A stretch of 64,000 nt of DNA from CAZQKW01 sp964594075 (GTDB lineage Bacteria > Desulfobacterota > WTBG01 > CAIYCZ01), in the NCBI GenBank assembly GCA_964594075.1, contig CAZQKW010000003.1, positions 62,001 through 126,000 on the forward strand, read 5' to 3'. The position numbers and the translations under genes are program-made. Positions within the stretch are counted from its first letter, which is position 1; every line of letters starts with the position of its first letter. The notes beneath the pieces were generated by a model. The model was not told where the DNA came from and searched no databases. It worked only from the letters and a program-made list of their open reading frames with translations. Positions 52,596 through 61,494 of this stretch are shown here, piece after piece.

Positions 52596-55500
52596 ATGAT
52601 CAAATTTATAAGAAAAACTCCTATTAATTGCTCTTTCGGAAAAACGCTTTATTATTTATTGCTCATGGTGCTCGCTTCTGGTGTATCAACAACCCCATAT
52701 GCAAAACAACGTAGGGTGCTACACTCAGACGCTGAAATAGCGCAATTGTTAGAAAATGTAAAAAATTATGACTGGGCGCGTCACAAAGTGCAACAAATCA
52801 AAAACAGGGCAGACCAATGGATCAAGTTAAGTGACGAACAACTATGGGATCTTTTCCCCACCGCAGCTGTGCCCCGCGCAGTTTCGGTTAATCAAGTTAA
52901 GGGATGTCCAATTCACGGACGCCAGATATTTGAGAAACAAGGGGCTTATCCATGGGTTTGGTCAATGGAAAAACCGTATCAGCTTCAATGTCCTGTAGGC
53001 CATGAATGGTATCCCACTAATAATTACGCTACCCAATATAAAAACAGTTTCGGAAAAGGCATTAAGTCTCAAATTGATACTGAAAAGCATTACGAGGACG
53101 ACGGCTGGGGCTATGTCGATGATAAGGGTAATCGCTATTATTTCGTAGCGCATTACAATCAACTACAGTGGTTCAAACTTCGTGATATTCCTCACGACTG
53201 TGGGTATGCTTATCTGGTTACCGGCGACCCTAAGTATGCACACAAGGCGGCAGTGGCGCTGGCACGAATAGCTTCTGTTTATCCAGAGATGCAATATGCA
53301 GAACAATCAGATGGTTTGCAGGGTGATGGCCGCATATTTTACGGCCAGTGGGAAACATTTAACGTAAGATTGCTCGCAGAACCCTACGATCATATTTATC
53401 CTTATCTACTTGAAGGTGCTGACCATAAGCTTAACGCCTTTCTCGCCAGCAAGGGAATTCCCGATATTCGTAAACATATTGAGAAAAATCTACTCCAAGA
53501 GTTTGCCAAAAGCTTGGTTACAAATACACAAATGACACCGGGCATTCAGGGGGCTAATAATCTTGCAATGACGACCCTGGCTGCTGTGTGGGATAATAAT
53601 GATCCGATCAATGGAATGACTACTGAGCAGATGCTTGAATGGGCATGGAGGGGAGAAGGCTGGAATACTGAGTCATTGCTTCACAATAATGTCTATCGTG
53701 ATGGCTTCGAGTGTGAGCAGGGGTTACGATACAATTTTGGCATGCGTGATCAATTATTTCAGATCGCCCAGATTCTAAAAAAAATTGGTCATGATATCTG
53801 GGCTGAACCAAAACTAAAAAAACTTTTGGATGCACCCATTGATGTGGTCATTCTCGGGCGTTTTACCCCTGCAATGGGCGATAGCGGTTCGCTTCCGTAC
53901 TCTGGCAAAATAGGGTGGGGAAGCGATATCTATGTTCCTGCCTTTCAAATTTATCGAGATCCTCGTTACGCTAAAGCAGCGGGTAGTTCGAATGGCCCCA
54001 ATGCTTTATTTGAAAAAAGCCCAAACAAGGAAATAGACCATATTCTTAAGGAGCAGGGGGCAGACATAACGCAGAAAACACGCAATTTCGCTGGTTTTGG
54101 CCTTTGTATCCTCGAGCGGGGAAACGGCTTCAGTGGCCGAGCGCTGTCACTCTGGTATGGCTCCGGAGGAGGCGGCCATTCCCACCGTGATTTACTTAAT
54201 ATTGAGTTTTTTGCCCGCGGCCAAAGCCTGATACCAGATCTTGGCTATCCAGAAAACTGGTCATGTCCAGAAACTATTCAATGGATTACAAATACGGTCA
54301 GCCATAACACTGTTACTATTAATGCCACGGGACAGACGAACACTGGCTGCGGAGCACCGGGGCGTGGTCGCCTTACCCTCTTTAAACAAGGAGACGTCCT
54401 TGACTTTGCTGAAGCGGATGGGGTTGCGGCTTATGGAAACTTATTAAATGAGTACAGTCGCCTTGTGGCTCTTATTGATGTCGCAGCAGGTTTCAACGGT
54501 TATGCAATAGATATATTTCGAATAAAAGGTGGCTTTCAACACGATTATAGTTTGCACGGCTCGTTTGCTGATTTTTATTTTGAGGGTGCTAAACTACCGT
54601 CACCAGATAAAAAGGGGACTGCAGCCGGACCTAATGTCCCTTATAAGTCGGAGTATGAACAAAAGATGAGTGGATTTCAGTTCCTATATAATCCCCAGCG
54701 CGTCAAACCGCGTAACCAATGGAGTGGTATTTGGAAGTTGCGCCATCATAAAACATTTTTAAAAGTTACCATGCTCCCTGGTTGCACACAACAGGTGATT
54801 GTGGCTGATGGCGACCCTCCATGGAAAAAAGGCGGGACCCTTAAGTATCTTTTGGCGCGTAATCAAGGTGAGAATCTAATGAGTACCTATGTTGCTGTAT
54901 TGCAAGCATATGGTTCTGAACCTATTCTAAAATCCATTAAGCGGCTTCATTCTAAACCTGATGCTGAAGATTTTGTGGCATTGCAAATGTGTGACATTGA
55001 TCAAATACATACCTTCCTGAATGCTTCGAGATCAGGCACAGCTACAAAACGAACAATAGATGGCGGGATAACTTTTGCCGGACAAGTTGGTTTTGTCGCT
55101 GAACGTAACAATACTATTGAGCAGATGTATCTGGCAAATGGTACCGAACTTGTTAAAGGTTCATATCATATTTATGCGGGGGGACCTGTCCGAGGCCGCA
55201 TCAGCGCAATTGATTTTGGGCGTAATGCCATTATAATTGACCGAGAATTACCAGCCGGCGATATTCTTAAGGGAGAGACTATTGTTTTTTTTAATGACAA
55301 GCACAGCGCCACCTATGAAATCAAAAAAGTAGAAAAGATGCCAATGGGTTCTGCTATCCTCTTGGAGGATACCATAACAGAGCTGTGCCGATGCGAAATA
55401 AAAGAGATTGATGTAAAAAAACGCACCATAAAGACAAATACTCCTATTCTGCTTTATACCAATGGAATGGAATTCCCGGGAATGAGCATTGTCAATGAAG

Positions 55501-55976
55501 CGCGAACGATGGGCTGCATCATTGAAATGTTTCAGCCGTTCGGTAAAACGGGGGTTAATACACCACCGTTTGGTGGACTGGCTACTCTCGGAGGAGATTT
55601 ACCTTTGAGCACAACATTTATTGATTCAAATAATGACGGACGCACATTGTTTTTTGTCTATGATTTTAATGTGGGTGATGAATACGAGCTCGCTAATTCT
55701 GTCTCTGTTGAAAGATTACATCAGTGGACTTATCGCATTAAAAGCACTGGAAAGGTGAATTTAACCATACCAGGTATATCTAATACAGGCACGGCGCTTA
55801 TACATGCTGGTGAAGGAAAGTGGAAAAGGGCAAATCTGAACCATGACATCAAATCGGGATTATCTAAATTTTCATTTGACCCATCTGTTTCAGGAACAAA
55901 TGAAATCTGTTTAGTCATTGACCAACCAAGCTTCGATAAGCATTTTAACAGCAACTCAAGTGGACACATACGCTGA
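52596..55976 (+). CDS. Very large heparinase II/III-like protein, exported
   Basis: An 1126-residue protein with a signal peptide or anchor (about residues 15-40). Middle residues 130-480 are alpha-helical (alginate-lyase/toroid-like), then the heparinase II/III core: 'YGSGGGGHSHRDLLNIEFFARG' in part and 'TNTVSHNTVTIN'. These His residues are typical of the catalytic core of uronate polysaccharide lyases. The remaining 400 residues form beta-sheet-rich domains. Family members of 600-800 residues are usual, so this is long. It may depolymerise the uronic acid-containing glycan made by the locus. ATG 52596 is the first plausible start. Confidence 0.82.
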   Translation: MIKFIRKTPINCSFGKTLYYLLLMVLASGVSTTPYAKQRRVLHSDAEIAQLLENVKNYDWARHKVQQIKNRADQWIKLSDEQLWDLFPTAAVPRAVSVNQVKGCPIHGRQIFEKQGAYPWVWSMEKPYQLQCPVGHEWYPTNNYATQYKNSFGKGIKSQIDTEKHYEDDGWGYVDDKGNRYYFVAHYNQLQWFKLRDIPHDCGYAYLVTGDPKYAHKAAVALARIASVYPEMQYAEQSDGLQGDGRIFYGQWETFNVRLLAEPYDHIYPYLLEGADHKLNAFLASKGIPDIRKHIEKNLLQEFAKSLVTNTQMTPGIQGANNLAMTTLAAVWDNNDPINGMTTEQMLEWAWRGEGWNTESLLHNNVYRDGFECEQGLRYNFGMRDQLFQIAQILKKIGHDIWAEPKLKKLLDAPIDVVILGRFTPAMGDSGSLPYSGKIGWGSDIYVPAFQIYRDPRYAKAAGSSNGPNALFEKSPNKEIDHILKEQGADITQKTRNFAGFGLCILERGNGFSGRALSLWYGSGGGGHSHRDLLNIEFFARGQSLIPDLGYPENWSCPETIQWITNTVSHNTVTINATGQTNTGCGAPGRGRLTLFKQGDVLDFAEADGVAAYGNLLNEYSRLVALIDVAAGFNGYAIDIFRIKGGFQHDYSLHGSFADFYFEGAKLPSPDKKGTAAGPNVPYKSEYEQKMSGFQFLYNPQRVKPRNQWSGIWKLRHHKTFLKVTMLPGCTQQVIVADGDPPWKKGGTLKYLLARNQGENLMSTYVAVLQAYGSEPILKSIKRLHSKPDAEDFVALQMCDIDQIHTFLNASRSGTATKRTIDGGITFAGQVGFVAERNNTIEQMYLANGTELVKGSYHIYAGGPVRGRISAIDFGRNAIIIDRELPAGDILKGETIVFFNDKHSATYEIKKVEKMPMGSAILLEDTITELCRCEIKEIDVKKRTIKTNTPILLYTNGMEFPGMSIVNEARTMGCIIEMFQPFGKTGVNTPPFGGLATLGGDLPLSTTFIDSNNDGRTLFFVYDFNVGDEYELANSVSVERLHQWTYRIKSTGKVNLTIPGISNTGTALIHAGEGKWKRANLNHDIKSGLSKFSFDPSVSGTNEICLVIDQPSFDKHFNSNSSGHIR

Positions 55977-56075
55977 ACTCTCACCAAAAATAATAATTTA
56001 ACCGCCCTATACTGCATAGCGTGAAATTTTTTCTAAAAAATTTCACCAACGATTTTAAAATAAAGCGGTAAAACC

Positions 56076-57281
56076 ATGCATATCGTGCACATTGAAGATT
56101 TTTTTCATCCCGATGCTGGATATCAAGTAAATATTCTTTCAAAATATCAAATTATGAAGGGACATAAAGTTACTATCGTTACTTCAGAAATAGACAAATT
56201 GCCAAAATCGCTTACTACTTTTTTTGATGTTTCCAATATGCAAAAAAAAGATAAGGCTTTTGAACAAAGCACTGGTGTAAAATTATTGAGGGTTTCTCTG
56301 TATAGCTTCATTTCGGGGCGTTCAATATATCATGAGTCAATATTTAAAACCGTAGATAACTTAAAGCCGGATATAGTTTATGTCCACGGTAATGATACCT
56401 ATATTGGCATCAGATATGCGTTAAAATTAAAACGGCTTCGTTACCCGGTTATCTTTGACAATCATATGCTTGACATGGCATCAAAAAATAAATTTAATAT
56501 TTTATTTTATTTTTTTTATAGAAAATTTGTGACTCCAAAAATCATCGAATCTCAATCTACAGTTATCAGGACAGTTGATAATGATTTTGTTCAAAGACGA
56601 TTAGGCATCCCAGTCAAATATTCGCCCATAATAGGATTTGGCAGTGATTTGCTCCATTTTCATCCCAATGAAAGTGTGAAGGTGGAAATGAGAAAAAAAT
56701 ATAAAATCAATCAAGAAGATTTTGTGGTTATTTACGCGGGAAAGCTTGATAATTCGAAAGGAGGTTTATTGTTAGCAAAGGCAATTGAAAAAAAAATAAA
56801 GAGTAGTCGAAACATTGTTTTTTTGCTCATAGGTACTCTTGCGGGGTCTGATAAAGAAGAAATAGAAAATATACTCCATAAATCAGAAAACCGAATAATA
56901 AGGATAGGAACACAACCTTATAGGGAATTGTCCAAATTTTTTCAGTGTGCAGATATTGCTGTTTTTGCTAAACAATGCAGCTTGACCTTTTTTGATGTCC
57001 AAGCTTGTGGATTACCAGTAATATTAGAAGAAAATGTAATCAACCTCGAAAGGGTCAAAAACAACAATGGTGTTTGTTTCAAAAGTGGCGATTGCAACGA
57101 CTTGCGCAACAAAATACAGAGCATGGCAAATCTCAAAAAAGAGGAATATAAAAATATGAGCAATGCTTCCGTAGAGTTGATTAAAACACAATATGATTAT
57201 AGAAAAAAGGCGGATGAATACCAAATTATTTTGGATAATGCAGTAAAAAATTTTTATAGCAAAGTTAAAAGTAAACATTGA
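56076..57281 (+). CDS. Glycosyltransferase family 4
   Basis: A 401-residue GT4 enzyme. N-terminal 'VHIEDFFHPDAGYQVNILSKY' in part, hinge 'IGFGSDLLHFHPN', donor domain 'VIYAGKLDNSKGGLLLAKAI' and 'KQCSLTFFDVQACGLPVI' (E-x7-E replaced by S/D-type residues, so the motif is atypical). Probable glycan sugar transfer. The last gene of the right glycan block on this strand. Confidence 0.82.
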   Translation: MHIVHIEDFFHPDAGYQVNILSKYQIMKGHKVTIVTSEIDKLPKSLTTFFDVSNMQKKDKAFEQSTGVKLLRVSLYSFISGRSIYHESIFKTVDNLKPDIVYVHGNDTYIGIRYALKLKRLRYPVIFDNHMLDMASKNKFNILFYFFYRKFVTPKIIESQSTVIRTVDNDFVQRRLGIPVKYSPIIGFGSDLLHFHPNESVKVEMRKKYKINQEDFVVIYAGKLDNSKGGLLLAKAIEKKIKSSRNIVFLLIGTLAGSDKEEIENILHKSENRIIRIGTQPYRELSKFFQCADIAVFAKQCSLTFFDVQACGLPVILEENVINLERVKNNNGVCFKSGDCNDLRNKIQSMANLKKEEYKNMSNASVELIKTQYDYRKKADEYQIILDNAVKNFYSKVKSKH

Positions 57282-57628
57282 ATCTAATGCTTTTTTATGG
57301 CATCAGTTTATTTCTTTTAACAAATATCTATTATTTTTATGAGTCTACAACGCAATCTGTGGATTTTTTTATTATTTAAATGAAAAAACAATTAACAGGC
57401 AAAGTTTAATAACACCCTATCCCGCTGGGTAGCGGGACATGTCTATCGATAACTCAACAATATAAATAAGGCATATAAAATCTGCTCGTGATTATTGAAT
57501 CCGTTTAATTATTTTTAACCATTAATATTTATTTCTTTCATCTTTAAAGTGATCTGTTTTACCCACAGATTCTTTTAACAAGACAAAACCAATAACTGAA
57601 GAGATGCCTCACTCGCATGTTTTGAACG
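57282..57628. other. Intergenic, no supported gene
   Basis: About 350 AT-rich bases. A 7-bp stem (TCCCGCT 57420-57426, AGCGGGA 57431-57437, GGGT loop) is the only structure; it has no T-run and looks REP-like rather than a terminator. It marks the end of the right glycan block. Confidence 0.5.
57420..57437. repeat. Short REP-like palindrome
   Basis: TCCCGCT-GGGT-AGCGGGA hairpin, 7-bp stem, 4-nt loop, about 140 bp past the last glycosyltransferase gene. Confidence 0.45.
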
Positions 57629-59209
57629 TTACTTTTTTAAAATCACCTTCCCGGGGAAAATACCTGTGAGTGTAGCATCACAAATTACCCATCTGCCGTT
57701 TACCATGACATGGGAAATTCCGAATGGAAACTGATGAGGGTTTTCATAGGTGGCCCGGTCAGTGAGCATATCCTCACTAAATATTAGTATGTCTGCTTTG
57801 TTTCCTTCCTTAAGGATTCCTCGGTCTTTGATACCCAATTTTGCAGCGGGCTGGCCGGTCATTTTCATTACTGCCTGCTCAAGAGACAGTACCCCCTGTT
57901 CAAAAACATATTGTTTTAATACCCGCGGAAATGTGCCAAAGCTTCGCGGATGCGGTTTGCCGTCACCAAGCGGACCTTCAATGTCCCATACCGCACTGTC
58001 ACTGCCCACCATAACATAATCCTTCTGATAAATCTTTTGAAGATTTTCTTCACTCATTGAAAAAAAAATCGCCCCCACTCTCAGCCGCTCTTCAACGAGC
58101 AAATCAAAAAATGCGTCGCTGATGCTCTTGTTGAGCATTGCCGCTGCAGCAGCAACTGTTTTTCCTTCAAGTGGTTTGTTGGCTTCAGTGAAAACCCGCG
58201 ATATCAGCACGTTATTGAACACTTCTTCATCTGATCTACCGGCAAGTATATGAGAAAATATTTTTTGCCGTTCCGGTTTTTGCTGTAGACGTTGAAGCTC
58301 GGCATCAATACCGCCTTCGCATGCCCAGGCGGGAAGCAGTGCATCAAGGTCTGTGCTGGCAGCGGTATAGGGATAACGGTCAGCAGAAACATTTACACCT
58401 GCAGCTAAGGCTTCCTCAAGTAGCATAAAAATATGCGTCAGTTTATGCCAGTTTTTTTCACCCATAGTTTTCAGGTGCGAAATCTGCAGCGGGATACCGG
58501 CTTGGGTCGCAATGCGCAATGCCTCTTCTACCGCTGCAACAACCATATCCTCTTCATTGCGTATATGAGTAGCATATATCCCGCCATACGCTGAAACAAC
58601 TCGAGCCAGGCTTATGATTTCTTCTTCTGCAGCATACACCCCAGGGGGATAAAAAAGCCCGCTTGAGAGTCCCCAGGCACCTGCATCCATAGCCTCTTTA
58701 ACAAGCACTTTCATCTGCTCCATCTCTTCCGCTGTTGGTCTTTGATTTTTATAGCCAAGAACCGAACCGCGCACATTGCCATGTCCGACAAGCGGCACTA
58801 CATTGCCATAAAGCTGCAGATGCCCCAGCAATTCAATATATTCCTGCATGCTTGACCAGATAATATCAATACCAAGATTGCTCAGGCTGTGGCGGCGCTG
58901 CTCTAATGCAGGTCCTAAAAGCGGTGCCCCTGAGACGCCACAGTTGCCGATGACCTCGGTGGTAACACCCTGGTAAATTTTCCCTCTTCCAGGCGGCTGG
59001 ACAAAAAGATTAAAATCCGAATGGGCATGAATATCAATAAATCCGGGGCATACAATCTGGCCGTGCGCTTCAACTATTTCCAGCGCACTGTCCGTTTCAA
59101 TCATGCCCATGGCAGAGATTGTGTCACCGTGGATACCTATGTCCTGAACACAGGCAGGCGATCCCGACCCGTTAACCACGAAGCCATTTTTTATGAGAAC
59201 GTCAAACAT
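57629..59209 (-). CDS. D-aminoacylase / N-acyl-D-amino-acid deacylase-like amidohydrolase
   Basis: A 526-residue amidohydrolase. Metal ligands: H61 and H63 in 'FIDIHAHSDF', bridging Cys90 in 'EVIGNCGVSG', later 'ISHLKTMG' His and 'MVGSDSAVW' Asp. The shape matches N-acyl-D-amino-acid deacylases, which release D-amino acids from N-acyl forms, or dihydroorotase-like relatives. Cytoplasmic, monocistronic on the minus strand. The codon use is GC-richer than the adjacent glycan genes. Confidence 0.87.
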   Translation of the reverse strand: MFDVLIKNGFVVNGSGSPACVQDIGIHGDTISAMGMIETDSALEIVEAHGQIVCPGFIDIHAHSDFNLFVQPPGRGKIYQGVTTEVIGNCGVSGAPLLGPALEQRRHSLSNLGIDIIWSSMQEYIELLGHLQLYGNVVPLVGHGNVRGSVLGYKNQRPTAEEMEQMKVLVKEAMDAGAWGLSSGLFYPPGVYAAEEEIISLARVVSAYGGIYATHIRNEEDMVVAAVEEALRIATQAGIPLQISHLKTMGEKNWHKLTHIFMLLEEALAAGVNVSADRYPYTAASTDLDALLPAWACEGGIDAELQRLQQKPERQKIFSHILAGRSDEEVFNNVLISRVFTEANKPLEGKTVAAAAAMLNKSISDAFFDLLVEERLRVGAIFFSMSEENLQKIYQKDYVMVGSDSAVWDIEGPLGDGKPHPRSFGTFPRVLKQYVFEQGVLSLEQAVMKMTGQPAAKLGIKDRGILKEGNKADILIFSEDMLTDRATYENPHQFPFGISHVMVNGRWVICDATLTGIFPGKVILKK

Positions 59210-59391
59210 GTCTTTTTGCCTGTTTTGCGTGACAGTTTATTTTATCATAAAGGGGAGCACGGTTAATGTCAATAATTCCCAATCCAGACAAATCAGTTGC
59301 AAAAACATTTTCTCTACGGTAATGAGTGTCATAAATTTTGACCAAACACAATTTGAAAAATAGTTAAAATTCTTAGCATGAAAAAAGCACA

Positions 59392-61398
59392 ATGTTTATG
59401 TACGCTCCTCCAATTATTATACTATGTTTCATCCTGTGGGGATGCGCTGGGCCAAAACTCCCACCGCCATCAGCCTTGCACATTGATCGCCTGGATACCC
59501 AACCGCTCAAAGGAAAAATTATTGTGCTTGATCCCGGGCACGGCGGCCCTGAGAAAGGCGCAATCGGTCCCCACGGACTAAAGGAATCAGAAGCTAATCT
59601 GGGGGTTGCGTTGTATCTGTGGGGTCTTTTACAGCAGGCCGGCGCGCAGCCTATTCTGACCAGAAGCGCTGACAACAGTGTTTATACGGATAGGCCGTTC
59701 GCCCTTGATAAAGACCTCGACGCCCGCAGCGCAATCAGCAATAGGAATAATGCTGACCTTTTTATAAGCATTCACCATAATGCCGACGCCAACAATCCCC
59801 TAAGAAACGATGTGCAAATCTATTACAAAATGTCTGACAGCGGGCCGTCCCGGGACATTGCGAAGAGTGTGCTGCAGGCGCTCATGGAAAGATTACAGGT
59901 AGCTGAGGGCAATATTTATTCCGGCAATTATCGCGTGCTGCGGACAGTGAAAGCGCCGGCAATTCTGGGAGAATCTTCATTTATCTCCAATAAAAGCAAT
60001 GAGGATAAGCTGTCTTATCAGCGAACCCTTCAGTCCGAGGCAGAGGGATATTTCCAGGGAATACTTTCATACTATCAGACCGGCTTCCCCGAAATAACAG
60101 ATCTTTACCCCCGTGATGTAACGGTTGCCGATCCCAGACCAGAAATAACTTCCCGGATCATTGCCGGTTCCGGCAAACAGGCATTAAATCCCGTGACAAT
60201 TATTTTTAAACTGGATGATGCAAAGCTGCTTGCTTTTTCATTAAAGAACGATCATACGGTATCATATGTTCCGCGCCTTCCTCTGGAGAATCGTGTGCAC
60301 ACGTTTTGCCTCTCAGCAAAAAATCTTGCGGGGAATAGCTCCCGGGAAACATGTGCCTCATTTATTGTTTCTGTGCCTGCTGCACGTATTGAAATTGCCC
60401 CGATATTCCCGGTAATTCCGCATGACGGCCGGGCAAACACCGCTATTGATGTAATCGTTTTGGATAACCTGAAGCGTCCGGTTATTGACGGAACTACGGT
60501 AATCTTAAAAACATCCGGCGGCCGATTGATGGAATCAGAGGTAATGACCAAAAACGGACGAGCACGCGCGATCCTTACTGCAGATGAAAAACAGCAAAAG
60601 GCTACAGTTACTGCTGCAACCGGATCAATAGCCGCTAAAACTGTGGTACGCTTCGGCGTTCCACAAACGCCGCTCTTGCTGCTCAATGTTGCTGACGAGG
60701 CAGAGAAACCCGTTGCCGGGGCACAGGTTACTATTCAAAAAAGGCAGGTGGCTGTATCGGATGAAAAAGGGCGTGCGTATGTCGTGGCAAGCAATGCTGA
60801 GGTTAATGAATATACGATCATAAAAAAAGGGTTTTTGCCTGTAATTATAAGGCCAACGCTAATCAGCGGTTCCTTTGTTTCTAAAAATGTCGTACTTAAA
60901 CCCGTTGATGGAGGTGTTTTATTTAACAAAATAATCATGCTTGATCCCGCAGGGTCTTCGAAGAAATCTTTTCCCCTGCTTAATGGCGTGCAAAAAAAGA
61001 TTGAATATGCCGGCGGCACTGTTTTTTTCACCTGGAGAGATATACCACCTGAATCTCAAAAAACCCGTGTTTTAGAGGGTGCAAAGGCAAAAGCCGACTT
61101 TTTTCTGACGGTTGAGGTCACCAATTCATCGTTTTCAGCAGAATATTATTATAAGAGTGAACAAGGGAAAGCACTGGCAGAAAGTATCTGTGAGAAGTTT
61201 AAAGGAGATAAGAAAATAAAAAAATGCCAGGCTGTAGATTCAACCAATTATGTTCTTGTGCAGACATCAATGCCGGCAATCTGGCTCAAAATACCCCAAA
61301 AACTGCTTACGCGACCAACAGCCGTTGCTGATATTATTTACCAGGAAATAGTTGAGTTCTATAAAGATAGGCAAGCACTACATAGAAAAGATTTGTAA
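59392..61398 (+). CDS. N-acetylmuramoyl-L-alanine amidase, lipoprotein, with long C-terminal region
   Basis: A 668-residue lipoprotein: signal with lipobox 'LWGC' (Cys18). Amidase_3 domain at about residues 40-225: Zn ligands H50 ('DPGHGG'), E65 ('LKESEAN') and H128 ('SIHHNAD'), catalytic E194 ('LGESSFIS'). Residues 330-450 resemble invasin-like Ig (Big_1) domains and residues 455-500 another beta domain; the last 120 residues repeat an amidase-like 'DPAGSSKK...' layout. Cleaves the peptide from MurNAc in cell-wall remodelling. Confidence 0.88.
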   Translation: MFMYAPPIIILCFILWGCAGPKLPPPSALHIDRLDTQPLKGKIIVLDPGHGGPEKGAIGPHGLKESEANLGVALYLWGLLQQAGAQPILTRSADNSVYTDRPFALDKDLDARSAISNRNNADLFISIHHNADANNPLRNDVQIYYKMSDSGPSRDIAKSVLQALMERLQVAEGNIYSGNYRVLRTVKAPAILGESSFISNKSNEDKLSYQRTLQSEAEGYFQGILSYYQTGFPEITDLYPRDVTVADPRPEITSRIIAGSGKQALNPVTIIFKLDDAKLLAFSLKNDHTVSYVPRLPLENRVHTFCLSAKNLAGNSSRETCASFIVSVPAARIEIAPIFPVIPHDGRANTAIDVIVLDNLKRPVIDGTTVILKTSGGRLMESEVMTKNGRARAILTADEKQQKATVTAATGSIAAKTVVRFGVPQTPLLLLNVADEAEKPVAGAQVTIQKRQVAVSDEKGRAYVVASNAEVNEYTIIKKGFLPVIIRPTLISGSFVSKNVVLKPVDGGVLFNKIIMLDPAGSSKKSFPLLNGVQKKIEYAGGTVFFTWRDIPPESQKTRVLEGAKAKADFFLTVEVTNSSFSAEYYYKSEQGKALAESICEKFKGDKKIKKCQAVDSTNYVLVQTSMPAIWLKIPQKLLTRPTAVADIIYQEIVEFYKDRQALHRKDL

Positions 61399-61421
61399 CA
61401 GTGCAGGAGTACAATAATTAA

Positions 61422-61456
61422 AAAAGGGCATCGGTATTAAATACTGATGCCCTTTT
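61422..61456. terminator. Bidirectional rho-independent terminator
   Basis: AAAAGGGCATC at 61422-61432 pairs with GATGCCCTTTT at 61446-61456, with the inner GTATT/ATAC pairing extending the stem. A/T runs on both sides allow both strands. It lies between the converging amidase (ends 61398) and the secreted repeat protein (ends 61495). Confidence 0.9.
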
Positions 61457-61494
61457 AAATTTACTCAATCGACACTTCTTTTTCCATGATACTA

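Noticed and set aside
57420..57437. Terminator after the last GT4 gene
   Set aside because: 7-bp stem without a T-run, 140 bp past the gene; treated as REP-like.
59378..59581. Alternative start ATG 59378 for the amidase
   Set aside because: It is in a different frame that ends at 59581 and overlaps the amidase; the lipobox and amidase motifs are in the frame of 59392.
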